Source: Phytophthora colocasiae (lineage: Eukaryota; Oomycota; Peronosporomycetes; Peronosporales; Peronosporaceae). Taken from it: a stretch of 64,000 nt of DNA. Under the pieces are notes generated by a model. The model searched no databases. It was given only the letters and a program-made list of their open reading frames with translations, and was not told the origin of the DNA. Made by a program: the position numbers and the translations under genes. The stretch is taken from positions 2,294,001 to 2,358,000 of the forward strand of contig JAGKQI010000100.1 of assembly GCA_018806915.1 (NCBI GenBank). The letters are read 5' to 3'. Each line of letters begins with the position of its first letter. Positions within the stretch are counted from its first letter, which is position 1. Shown one piece after another: positions 31,159 to 41,355 of the stretch.

Positions 31159-33400
31159 ATGAGCCGCAGCTCGTCGTTCTCCAGCGGCAGTGACGTCAAC
31201 TTTGACGATTTGGATGACCAGCAGGTGTTCGGGCTTCTAGGAGATGACGACGACCCACGACCTTCCAGACGTGTCAGTCGATCCAGAAGGTAAACAAGGT
31301 TCTTGGGTGCGCTCTGTGTGCTTCCTACTGCTAACATTTGCTGCAATAGCCCAAGTGCAGACTTCCGCTTGGATTTCTCATCGAGGATTAGTTCGCGTGC
31401 CCCTCCTCCTCCTCTGCCTGTGGTTGCTTCTACTAAACCTGTACGTCACCAATGCAATTCAACCTCTAAGTATTGATTGGTGATTCTGCAGGCCGCCCGC
31501 AAAAGTGTGGCTGCAACAAAACCTCGCTCGCCTTCCTTAACTCCCAAGTAAGTATCTTGAGGGTATTTGCATAACTCGCAACCATTGAAAAGGCGTTGGC
31601 GGTCTGCTGATACAGGAAACGTATCGTGAAGCGGTCATCGTTGACGATCAGCACTCCGACATCCAAGCTTTTCTCTCAGAAAAGAGACAGCTCAGTCCAA
31701 AACGTGTTTCAAACCTCGGCTTCAAGGGGGTCTCATAGCGACTTGTTCCTTGATCTGGTGCCAGCAGCACCCGTGGAGCTAGAAGATGCAGCAGTCAGCA
31801 GTCGACGTACAAGTAAAATCCAAGAGGCTGTTGCTGTTGTCAACTCAAAGCTTCGAAAGGCAAAACCATCTGAAAGCACCGGGGGAAGTGGCTCTGCAGC
31901 GACTCTAGGGAATGCCAATGCCCTCGTTGCAGCGTTGGCGTCCTTACAGACCCAAGTGGAACTGCTTACAAGTGAGAAAAGTCAACTGGAAGTTGAAGTG
32001 GCCACAGCTCGCACGACGATCGAGAACTTAGAGCAGAAGGTGGCGGCTTCGGAGCAATCGAGCGATCTGTTCGCCGTCCAGCTGGCCAATGTGAAGGAGA
32101 GTTTCCAAGCAAAGCTCATGGCTCGGGAAGAGGAGGTATCGCTTGAAAGGATGACGCTTACGAAGGAGAAGGAGACACAGCTCCAACAGCAGCAAGCTCG
32201 CTTCGCGACGGAGGCAGAGCTCTGGAAGCATGAAATTGCAGCGTTAACGAAGGTGAAACTGGAGCTGGAGAGTGACAACGAGCGGCTGAGCAAGGAACTA
32301 AGCAATGAAGCTCTCCAGCGAGGTCTCTTTGAAGTAAAACACGGAGCGCTGAAGGCTGAACATACTCGCACCACCGAGGAGCTCCAGATGCTGCTGCAGG
32401 AAAGAGATCGCTTTGAGCAGGCACAGGTTGAGATCCAGAAGCTGCAGTCCCAAATGACGGAGAACCAACAGGATCACGAGCGTCAACGTCAGCAGCTTCA
32501 GGATCGAGAGAGCCAATTGCTGCTGGAGAAAGACGAACAAGCGTCTGAGTGGGAACGTGAACGACACCTTTCTGTCCGTCGGAATGGCCAGGAGAAGGCC
32601 AAACTGCTCCGCTTCGTGCAGGAAGTGCGTGATCTCCATCACTTGCTGCACCTGTCTGTGACCGAAGCTCGTGAGCTGTTCAACGTCGAAGTGAAAAAGA
32701 CCAAGGACACGCTGGAAGTCATCCAGCAACAGGCTAGTGAGTTCGCGGTGCTCCAAAGCGATCGGGAGGTGGCGTTGATGTCTCGCAAAGGCCGCATCCT
32801 CCAGCTCGAGACGCAGCTCAAGAACGACCGGCAGACCATCAATCAGCTCGAAGCGACACTGGCCAAGTCCACGCGCGTGCTGGAGAACAAGTTGGCAACT
32901 CTCAAGGCCAAGTTCCAAGAGCAGAAGGAGCATCTGGAGATCACATTGGCTGTGCGTCAGGGACTGACGACCGACCTCCACGCCAAGAGGCAGCAGGTGG
33001 CAGATCTGGAGCGGGAGGTGAGGCGACTGAGTCTCGCGAATGCCAAGGCAGAAGTCAAGAGGAAACACTCACAGCAGCAGATTCTCGCCATGCAGAAGCT
33101 CCACACTAAAGACTTGGAAAAGTACAAGAAGTTATCGAGCACCGGAAGTAGCAAGGTCGAACACACACCGTTGCTGGAGGAAAATGTACGTGCAAAATAC
33201 ACTGGAACGGCCTAGTTCTTGAGCGATTTCTGACACTTGGGACAATTCACAGAACGAGATCAGCCCGGAAGAACCAGGTGCGTCTACAACTGAAAACTTA
33301 ACGCGTAATAGCTCTAACCACTTGCATTTGAACAGAATGGAGGGAATTCGTGGAGCTTGTAGCTGCATATGAAGAGGAATGCCAGTTGCAGTTGAAGTAG
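31159..33400 (+). CDS. Long coiled-coil protein (centrosome/cytoskeleton-like)
   Basis: Exons 31159-31289, 31350-31440, 31492-31547, 31616-33185, 33253-33277 and 33336-33400 sum to exactly 645 codons; introns are 51-68 nt, GT-AG. The N-terminus is serine-rich with an acidic patch (VFGLLGDDDDPRPSRRVSRS) and a basic, proline-rich segment. Residues from about 170 on form nearly continuous coiled coil (LVAALASLQTQVELLTSEKS, QLQQQQARFATEAELWKHEI, RQQVADLEREVRRLSLANAK). The last 25-nt microexon and terminal exon end in EECQLQLK. No catalytic motif is seen. A scaffold role is likely but not shown. It starts 76 bp after the SUN gene on the same strand. Confidence 0.75.
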
Positions 33401-33587
33401 TCTCGAATCGGATTGGCTAGCAAACTCCTAATTTCATCCAATGTATTTCACGCTACAAGTCTCAACATAAAGTTGAGATGGCAAAAATGCTGTCCTGATG
33501 CTTGTCAAGTCCCTCCTCTTCCTCAGTCTTCAACTTCCTCTCTCCTCCTTAAGCTCCCCCTAAGCCTCTAAGCTCCCTAACTGTCAA

Positions 33588-35231
33588 ATGTCTGATCGAG
33601 TCTCCACTGCTGCTGCCTTTTGCTCTGGACTGGCAGGTGGCGCCGCTCTATTGGCTGCTGTGCAGCACCTCGCACGTCGTCGCTCCCTCGAGTCCACCCG
33701 CCCCCTAAACGTCCAGGACCCTAAAGCCATTCGCCACCCAGCTGCAGCCTTGACTGAGTTGATGGTGCGTTACCATGAAAACCTACAGCGTAAAGACCCT
33801 AACCGTGGAGAACCTGGCAGCTCCTCGTACGCTGTGCGCTCCCAAGTGAAGCCTGGAGAATTACTCAGTCAATTGCCTTCCACTTGTCCCGAAGAGCCCC
33901 AGAGCTACGCCGACATCTTCCGTGACGTGGAGCAAATCATCTTCCCTGCACTGACGCACTGGGCGTCACCGAACTTCCATGCCTACTTCAAGATCTGCGG
34001 TAGTGACCCCAGTGTGCTGGCGGACTACCTGTGTTCATCCCTAGATGTCATCGGCTTCTCCTGGATCGCGTCTCCAGCAGCAACGGAGCTGGAGCAGGTT
34101 GTATGTGACTGGTTGGCCAAACTCTTGGGTTTGCCGGACTGTTTCCTCACTAGCTCACCTGGCGGTGGCGTTATCCAAGGTTCAGCCAGTGACTCAGCTC
34201 TGTGTGCGCTCATCGCAGCGCGTAACGCGGCTTTAGAAGGTTTAGAAGGTGCTGAACGTCAAGAGAAGGCAGCTAAGCTCGTCCTGTACGTGTCGGATCA
34301 GACCCATGCCATTGCGGAGAAGGGCTGCATGGTGCTGGACATCGCTCATCTTCGTGTGGTCCCTACGGTTCGAGGCAAAGCAGACGAAGACAACTACGGT
34401 CTGGCACCTGACGATGTGGCTCGTGCTATGGCAGAAGACCGAGCGAAGGGACTTGTACCTTTCTGTTTGATGCCTACACTAGGCACTACGTCCACTACAG
34501 CGATTGATCCGTTGCGAGAACTGGTTGCAGTGGCTCGAGACCAGCCAGAGTACGTGTGGGTCCACTTGGACGGAGCGTACGGAGGTGTTGCAGCTGTCTG
34601 TCCTGAATACCAGCGTTGGCTGGACGGCGTGGAAGGGTGCGACTCGGTGTGTGTCAATACGCACAAGTGGCTGCTCGTGAGCTTCGACGCCAGTCTCCTG
34701 TGGGTCAAGGACCGTCGACCGCTGGTCCGTGCGCTGGCTCTGGACCCGGAGTACTTGAGGAACGACTTCATGCAGTCTACGCCCAATTACAAGGACTGGC
34801 AGGTGCCGCTCGGTCGCCGTTTCCGAGCGCTGAAGCTTTGGTTCACGTTCCGTCGTTTTGGAGCTTCCGGACTGCGTGCGCACATCCGTCGATCGGTTGA
34901 GTTGGCCAAGCAGGCGGAGGAGCTTCTGGAGAAGGACGGGCGCTTCCAATTCTTCGTCAAGGCGCGTATGGGACTTGTGTGCTTCTACGTGGGCTTTGGT
35001 GGTCGCGAACTCAACGAAGCTCTACTCCGCCGAGTGAACGAGTCGGGCAAGGCTTTCCTCATCCACTCGGTTGTGGACAACGTGCATTTCCTGCGTCTGG
35101 CAATTGGTGGACTTGAGGTGGACACTTGGCACATTCAGAACGTGGTGGACATCCTTTCCAAGGCGCTTACGGAGGTGATCACTGAAAACCCAAAGTGGCA
35201 GCAGCTGGAGCTTGAGCTGCGTGAACCATAG
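33588..35231 (+). CDS. PLP-dependent group II amino-acid decarboxylase (AADC-like)
   Basis: The product is a single exon of 547 residues from ATG 33588. It has a hydrophobic N-terminal segment (FCSGLAGGAALLAAVQHLAR) that may anchor or target it. The decarboxylase fold follows: FPALTHWASPNFHAYFKICG, DVIGFSWIASPAATELEQVV, SSPGGGVIQGSASDSALCAL, VHLDGAYGGVAAVCPEYQ, and the PLP-binding lysine in SVCVNTHKWLLVSFDASLLW. This family decarboxylates aromatic amino acids or related substrates to amines. The substrate cannot be told from sequence alone. The length and motifs are those of a complete enzyme. Confidence 0.9.
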   Translation: MSDRVSTAAAFCSGLAGGAALLAAVQHLARRRSLESTRPLNVQDPKAIRHPAAALTELMVRYHENLQRKDPNRGEPGSSSYAVRSQVKPGELLSQLPSTCPEEPQSYADIFRDVEQIIFPALTHWASPNFHAYFKICGSDPSVLADYLCSSLDVIGFSWIASPAATELEQVVCDWLAKLLGLPDCFLTSSPGGGVIQGSASDSALCALIAARNAALEGLEGAERQEKAAKLVLYVSDQTHAIAEKGCMVLDIAHLRVVPTVRGKADEDNYGLAPDDVARAMAEDRAKGLVPFCLMPTLGTTSTTAIDPLRELVAVARDQPEYVWVHLDGAYGGVAAVCPEYQRWLDGVEGCDSVCVNTHKWLLVSFDASLLWVKDRRPLVRALALDPEYLRNDFMQSTPNYKDWQVPLGRRFRALKLWFTFRRFGASGLRAHIRRSVELAKQAEELLEKDGRFQFFVKARMGLVCFYVGFGGRELNEALLRRVNESGKAFLIHSVVDNVHFLRLAIGGLEVDTWHIQNVVDILSKALTEVITENPKWQQLELELREP

Positions 35232-35319
35232 AGAACTGTCTGTAAGTACATGGCTATTTCAGCCTTCTCACCCTATTCTTGCTTTCCGTGTTTGTTGTTG
35301 CCTTGATCATTATTTTGCC

Positions 35320-37117
35320 ATGGCAGAGCGCCACTGGACGATGCAAGTCACGGCGCTGTACGACTACGATCCTGAACGTACGTCACTGCTCGACTTCAAC
35401 GAGTAGGAATCTCTGGACTAATCCTGTTTGTATATTGTAGAACCCGATGAGCTTCGCTTCGAAGAGGGAGACGTACTGCGAGTTGTGCAAGTACAAGACG
35501 ACGGGTGGTGGTCTGGGTTTAACGTGGAGGAACCTGATGTCGTGGGGCTCTTCCCGTCCAACTATGTTCAGGCTCAACGGAATACGCAAAACACCAAATC
35601 TACCATCGATTCTGTACGGAATTCTCGACAACGGATTCAGCAACAGCCTCAACAGCCTCCAGACACACCTGAGTTCGAGAGTGAAGAAGAAGGAGATAAC
35701 GACATCATACAGGAGCTGCATAGTGAATTCCGTGGGCACGTGGGGACTGTCCTCCAGTTGCGGAAGAATCTCGAAAACGCTGAGCGAGCTCGAGAAGCTG
35801 TGCGAGATGCACGACGACAGGTTCGTCTTAGTGGAGTCTGGCAGTTCTTGGAGCACTTGAGTAACAACTGATTGTGTACAGGCAGAGCGAGAACGGTTAA
35901 GACATAGGAAAAGCTGGAGAGAACGAGAGCAAGACGAAGATCTGGAGGTTGAAGCGGAGTACAGTCAAGCGAATCCTCAACAGCAAGAAGACGAAGAGAA
36001 CGAAGAAGAAGATGAATCAGCATTTCCAAATGCACAGGGATCCATTCACGAAGTGGATCAGCTGGAAGATGAAGAAGAAGTTGAGAAAGTTGAAGAGGTT
36101 GAGCCCCCTGTGATGACTGCCATTGAGAAGAACGAGGCGCAGTCGGATGTGGAAAGTGATCATTCGCGTGCGATAGAGACCGCAGTGAGAGCTGCTGCTG
36201 TGGTTATTGTGAGAAACTATCGACGTCACGCCGCTATTGTCCGGAGGAAGCAGTCGGTTGAACAGGAAACCAAACAACACAGAGAGGTCGCAGCCGTTTG
36301 CATCCAACGTTGGGCCGCACATGCACAGTCCAGACAGCGCCGACGTCAGCAGCTCGAGCAGAACACAGCTCGCCGGCGGCGGCAACAGGAAAATGACGCG
36401 GCAAGTGCCATTCAGAAGTGGATCCGCTTGCGGTGGGCCTGCTTCTGGCGCAGACGCGTACAGGTTGATCGAGAGCTGCGAATTGAACGAGAAGCTCAAC
36501 AGGCTGAGGAGCAGCAGCGACGTCAAGAAGCCGAAATGAAGCAGCAACTAGCGCAAGTAGAAGAAGAGCGTCGACTACTTGAGGAACGACAGAAACTCCA
36601 AGACGAAGCACAGCAGCTCCAGCTCAAAGTCGTGGAAGAAGAGGTGCAACGTCGTTTTCTAGAGGAATCAAATGGTCAACATGACGTCGGCCCTGCAGTG
36701 GTTTCCCCCGACGCACAAATTGGCAAAACCCGTCGTAAAGTGATGAAGAAAGAGGCCGTAGACTTGATCAAGACGTTGGTGGAGCAGCAGCTGAGGGAGA
36801 CGCTACGGGATCATGATACCAAGATGGACGAACTTCAACGTATGGTGTCGAGGCTGCAGACGGTGGTGCGTAAGCAGACTGCGATGCTGGAGGACTCGAC
36901 GGATGAGCTGATGGCGCTACAGATGAAGCGACAGGAGCAGCAATTGCCACCAAGGAGAAATGACGCAGAGAACAGTTCGCTTCTCCCGAGAATCGCTGCA
37001 CCACGCCAACCTGCAGCTCCGTCGGGTCTGCGTGCCCCTCGACCTGTGATGCTATCGAAGCTGCCAGTGATAGCGAACGGAGTAAGAGGGGGTGGCTTCA
37101 ACCAGAAGAAATCGTGA
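35320..37117 (+). CDS. SH3-domain, IQ-motif and coiled-coil protein
   Basis: Exons 35320-35377, 35441-35820 and 35882-37117 give 557 residues; introns are 63 and 61 nt. An SH3 domain occupies the first 65 residues (ALYDYDPEQPDELRFEEGDV, DDGWWSGF, GLFPSNYV). Acidic and coiled-coil stretches follow. Three IQ-like motifs then appear (VVIVRNYRRHAAIVRRK, VCIQRWAAHAQSRQRRR, SAIQKWIRLRWACFWRRR), which bind calmodulin-type light chains. A long coil (LAQVEEERRLLEERQKLQDE) and a P/R-rich tail complete it. Such an adaptor may link calcium signalling to the cytoskeleton; that role is inferred. Confidence 0.83.
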
Positions 37118-38391
37118 TGGAGTTTTGATGCGAAATTTTACAGGTGCAGGTACAATAACTGGATAGGCAATGGACCGAAAGATGTCACTGCAGACTGCAG
37201 CCACGTTGCGTGTGTGTGACGAACGCAGACGAGCGTCTCGGTGAGGAAAAGATGGGGATGCACAACTTCAGCTCTCGAGCGAGTCTCCGGCTGCAGCTTT
37301 CGTCTCGGTGTAGGATCGGCACACGCAACGCTGGCGCGCGCTAATCCTCGTGTTTGGAAGAGTGCAGGGAAGTTGAAGAGGAACTCGGATTGCTTGCAGC
37401 TGCGTGCCGGTCCGTCCAGGCAGAAACGACGACGACGACGACGTTGCGGCGTGGAGCAATCCCCCCTGCAGGTCACCTTCCAGGTGCGAGTTGCCGTGAT
37501 ACAACGGCCGTCAAATCGGGAGATGAAAGCTCGTTCGTCGTCTAACAACCCGTAGATTGCAGAAAGGAGTTTTCCTCGCATCGCTCGATGTGTCCTAATA
37601 GTGACTCATTTTAATGCTGGCCTGCTTGTAAAGAGGAGGTGCCGCCGCGTGACAAATGCCGTCTTTGGCGCACCGGATTTGCTGCTAACGGACGGGTGGT
37701 GGCAAGCTGATGACAAAATTGCATAAACACCAGTAGATTTGGCGGCTAGCACGACAATTTGCTCGACCAGCACCTTACGAGAGACGGACGCGTTGAATGG
37801 GATCGTCTCCCTGTATTGTGTGGCCACACTAAGAAAAGCAGCACGCCTCCCCCCAGTTTGGCTACCGAACAGACAGCCGCAGGTTGACAGCACCCTGATC
37901 TACTAGCCACCCCCGCCACCCCCGCCAAGCGCGCCTGATCTTCTAGCCACCCCCGCCAAGCGCGCCAAGGAGAAGGTGTTGCTCGTCGCTGCCACGAGTG
38001 TTGGCGGTTGTGCTGTGCTCGCGGCCGTCCTGACCGGCGCCACGTAGACGAGTCTGTGCTGACCCACACCAAGCGCGGCAAGGAGAAGATGCTGTGCTCG
38101 CGGCCGTGCCGACCGGCGCCACGTGGACGAGTCTGTGCCCCCGCCAAGCGGACCGTGGGGAAGGGGCCGTACTGATGGACAAACAGATTGCTATGTGCGG
38201 GACGCCTTGATAGTTTTTCCCCGCCAAGCGTGCTAGGGGGACCAGTAAGACCGCTACTACACACTAAAGGGTGATGTCCAAGGTTGCGATGCAGGTGCAG
38301 CAACACACGGTTAGTTTGACGAGGTAAGCGAGAGTAGCAAGCAGCGATACGTATTTAAATACTACTGCTACTAAAAAGCAACTAACATTTT
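37118..38391. repeat. Non-coding stretch with a GC-rich tandem-repeat block
   Basis: No gene is supported. At about 37900-38230 a minisatellite-like block repeats CCCCCGCCAAGCGCG and a longer unit (GTGCTCGCGGCCGT.C.GACC followed by GGCGCCACGT.GACGAGTCTG) at 38013-38056 and 38088-38131. Long open frames across the block on both strands come from composition, not coding. It lies between the SH3/IQ gene and the 3' end of the MULE transposase. Confidence 0.6.
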
Positions 38392-40269
38392 CTACTCTGT
38401 TGATAGTGCTTGGCCGTTAAGAGAAGGGCGACCAGAAGATTGAGCGTTCGTGGACACCCGCGCACGTTTATTCGGTCCACGGTAAACAAGAGTATCTCGT
38501 CCAGATGTGTCCATGCTGCCAACAGATCCCAACGCATACAGCAGATGCACGCAACATCCAGACTTGTAGAAGGAGTTGCACGGGCAAGTCCGCGCCTCAA
38601 TATCGACTTCCCAGCCTGAATCCGGCACGTCCAGGGTCTCCATGCGGGCCGTCTCGGCACCTAGCCGAGCTGAAACAGGCATATCTTCGTGGTATCGCTT
38701 AGTAAGCACGTTGTAGATCCTCGTGCTTGGCAATGCAACGACGCGGATGACTTCGTGCCTCGTGTCTGTTGATGTAGCGCCCAAGAGGAACTCGATACTT
38801 GTTTTAGCAGGTTTGTATTCTAGGAGCAACCCAGCGAGTGAGAGCGCTTTAGTACGGCGCACCAAGCGATCATCAAACGCAGGGGCTGTCAGGAATGGCT
38901 CAGCAGCCACGCTCTTGGCGCTGCACAGGGTTAACAGCCTGTCCACCAGGGAACCCATCTTAAGTTTCCGCCGGAGTGTGACATCTCGTTTAATAGAAGC
39001 ATTAAAAGTCTCACACGGATTGTTCGTAGCCGCGAATCCACTTGGTGTGTGGAAACACTGCCATCGCCACGTCTTCGGGTGCAGCCATACCTTTTTGAAG
39101 TAGGCAGCGAATTGGCACATCTGCTCCGATAGCCCCCATTCTTCTTGCACTTGTTGCAGGCGCTGGTGAAATGCAGCTTCGCCGCGGGAGAAGTGCAGCT
39201 CGTGAACATGCCGAAGAATAGTAGCAGCCGTGTTGGAGTCTAGAGCTCTGGTCTTTTCGTGCACTTTCTTAGCAACATGGAAGTAGCACATCAGGACTTG
39301 AAACATGCCACCACCGCGGTCGAAGACCTCTTGGAGTGCATTCCACTGGGCTCCATCTGCGTCGCCCATTGCCCACTTTACACAAAGCTGTCTCCCTGTC
39401 ACCGCAGCAAATGTTCGCGCAAGCAGTGCGAGAACTTCCGTGTATTGGGGCTGCTGCTGCTGCAAGACAATGAATAACGCCAACAAATGAAACCGACGCG
39501 CTCTGTCAGTGATACCAACCACAATAACCGGGTAGCCCACTTGGGTAAGCTTGTAGGTAGCGTCTAGATGTAGCACAAACGAGCTGGGATCACGATCGGC
39601 CTGACGCAGCAGTTTTTTCGTGCTGATGCCCAGCACAAATGGGTCAGCATCACTGCCATTTCCTACCACCGGCATGCCTGCACCATCCGTACGCCACGCG
39701 AACGTGAATGCCGCCGTTTCCTCCTCCTGGCCTGTAAATCCTGATTCTCGCGCTGCTTTTCGGACGGTCGCCATCAAGTCGCTGCCACCGAGGTGCTTGG
39801 AAACGTAATGGTGGACGAACCGCTGAACCACAGACAGGGCTGGCGCGGTGCTCTCACTGAGGCGGAAGCGCTGGAGGAGAGACTGCCAAATTCTGGCTGG
39901 GCGCAAACCTTGCCTAGCCCAGTCACGAACCATGACCTTCATCTCAGGCGTAAGCCAGGGCCGCGTGGGGGCACGTACTGGCGTCACATGAGAATTGAGT
40001 TCGTCAATGCTGACGACGTCCACCAGCTGACACCAGCGAACGCGTCCTCGCCACGGACAGCGTAATGCAGGTGATGCCGCTGTACATGCCGTGCAGTTAC
40101 AGCGCAACTGCTGCGTGCGCATCGCGTGGGGAGATGCATCGGTGCAAATGGAGCACTGCCCAAGGTCACTTTTGGTAACAGCAAATCTTTTAAAAGTCTC
40201 AAGTAGCATGGTGGCGTCGGCTTGCGTAAAGCGGGGGGCCTGGTTGATCCAAGCAAGGCGGCGGGGCAT
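38392..40269 (-). CDS. MULE (Mutator-like) transposase, intact
   Basis: The uninterrupted 625-residue frame starts at ATG 40269 (MPRRLAWINQAPRFTQADAT). A cysteine-rich finger (CSICTD...CNCTACTAASPALRCPW) is followed by a helix-turn-helix-like stretch (LSVVQRFVHHYVSKHLG). The MULE catalytic domain follows (FVLHLDATYKLTQVGYPVIV, MGDADGAQWNALQEVF, NPCETFNASIKRDVTLRRKL), giving the D-D-E set, then a SWIM zinc finger (CPCNSFYKSGCCVHLLYAL). The C-terminus is basic with an S-G-R-P-S motif. It is clearly related to the broken copy at 25864-27709. Flanking TIRs were not found by eye. It could still encode active transposase. Confidence 0.9.
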   Translation of the reverse strand: MPRRLAWINQAPRFTQADATMLLETFKRFAVTKSDLGQCSICTDASPHAMRTQQLRCNCTACTAASPALRCPWRGRVRWCQLVDVVSIDELNSHVTPVRAPTRPWLTPEMKVMVRDWARQGLRPARIWQSLLQRFRLSESTAPALSVVQRFVHHYVSKHLGGSDLMATVRKAARESGFTGQEEETAAFTFAWRTDGAGMPVVGNGSDADPFVLGISTKKLLRQADRDPSSFVLHLDATYKLTQVGYPVIVVGITDRARRFHLLALFIVLQQQQPQYTEVLALLARTFAAVTGRQLCVKWAMGDADGAQWNALQEVFDRGGGMFQVLMCYFHVAKKVHEKTRALDSNTAATILRHVHELHFSRGEAAFHQRLQQVQEEWGLSEQMCQFAAYFKKVWLHPKTWRWQCFHTPSGFAATNNPCETFNASIKRDVTLRRKLKMGSLVDRLLTLCSAKSVAAEPFLTAPAFDDRLVRRTKALSLAGLLLEYKPAKTSIEFLLGATSTDTRHEVIRVVALPSTRIYNVLTKRYHEDMPVSARLGAETARMETLDVPDSGWEVDIEARTCPCNSFYKSGCCVHLLYALGSVGSMDTSGRDTLVYRGPNKRARVSTNAQSSGRPSLNGQALSTE

Positions 40270-40510
40270 GTTGCGACGAGTGGCGGAGAGTGAATGGGTA
40301 AGGGGGCTTCAGCGGAGAGTTAGTTCGGAAGTGACGGAATATTGGTCGTCTGGAAATTTGGATGAATATGATTGGATGAAACCCACCAGAATCTGTCTAG
40401 CTACTGGGCAAAAGTCCGTTTGAGTGCCCGCTTCAGGATTTGAAGTGCTGCGAGCAAATGAATGGTTGTCGCGGGTCGTTTGCGGTGGCTATCGTAAAAA
40501 CGAAGTGTCA

Positions 40511-41336
40511 GGCCCTTGTTCAGGTACAGAACACATTCTGAAAATGCCGGGTTTAGGGTTAGACAAATTGGACTGGTGCGTTGCCAATTTTTACAGACCG
40601 CTGTGCTCCAGCTTGTCCAATGCTGCACCGCGCACAAGCGATTGGTTGTGGAACGCAGCGATTTCAACCACCAGTCTCCTCAATACACAAGCAATAAGCA
40701 TCACAGCGTAGAAGCCATTCTCGACAGTGTTTAGTTCTTCAGCCATGGGCATCACGACGAAGCGTTTGGCCATGGTGCTGAGCACATCCAGCGTCTCGTT
40801 GATGTAGACGCAGGCTCGAGACCTGGATATGCCCAGCACTGTGGCCGCTTGGTCCATTGTACCTCCCTGCGCTAGGTAGTTCATCGTCAGCGCCACGCGC
40901 TTGATAGCTTTGTGCTTGCAGTTTGGGCCAGAAACCCTCATAGATGCATGTACGAGCTCGTAGATCCGCAAAAATGTCTTCTTATCACAGCGTAGCTTCT
41001 GATGGAACCAATCTGTACCCGAGGTGCGTAGTGCTGTCTCAAATGCTCGAGTCGAAAAGGTCTTGGTGGCTTGGGGCGGCTGGCGTAGGCCACGTTTATC
41101 GGCAGCGGCGATAACAGCGCTAACGCAGGCACTCACCACAATTGCTAGCACTGCAGCTGTAACATCGTCCATGGCACAAACGTGCCCAAACTAGAACACC
41201 TACTGAAGGTGTTCCCAGAACAAGTGGTTGAGAACGCAAACTTTGCAAAATGGTACATGGTACCAAACCATTTTTAACCAATGACAATAAAGAGTGTACT
41301 TTGTTAGAGAACATGTTCTGTACCTGAACAAGGGCC
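40511..41336 (-). mobile_element. PIF/Harbinger element, internally deleted, perfect TIRs and TCA duplication
   Basis: The 23-bp ends GGCCCTTGTTCAGGTACAGA plus ACA occur at 40511 and inverted at 41336. They are flanked by TCA at 40508-40510 and 41337-41339, the 3-bp duplication expected of Harbinger transposition. The 826-bp body contains the N-terminal part of the transposase on the reverse strand. It is a deletion derivative of a longer autonomous element. Confidence 0.9.
40591..41172 (-). pseudogene. Harbinger transposase N-terminal part, fused to out-of-place tail
   Basis: From ATG 41172, an N-terminal hydrophobic/basic stretch leads into RCDKKTFLRIYELVHASMRV and KAIKRVALTMNYLAQGGTMD with QAATVLGISRSRACVYINET, the helix-turn-helix region of PIF/Harbinger transposases. 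After ELNTVENGFYAV the expected DDE catalytic domain is absent. The frame continues through about 45 unrelated codons to 40591. The deletion has removed the catalytic core, so any product could bind DNA but not cut it. Confidence 0.85.
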
Positions 41337-41355
41337 TCAACAATGATTGTTAGAC

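Noticed and set aside
32298..33068. A 256-codon open frame on the reverse strand
   Set aside because: It lies opposite the long coiled-coil exon, whose frame, splice sites and exon sums are strongly supported. The L/Q/H-rich reverse frame is a compositional shadow of E/Q/K-rich heptads.
37746..38306. A 186-codon reverse frame with repeated R/G/A-rich segments
   Set aside because: It spans the GC-rich minisatellite. Open frames there follow from the repeat's composition and show no domain.
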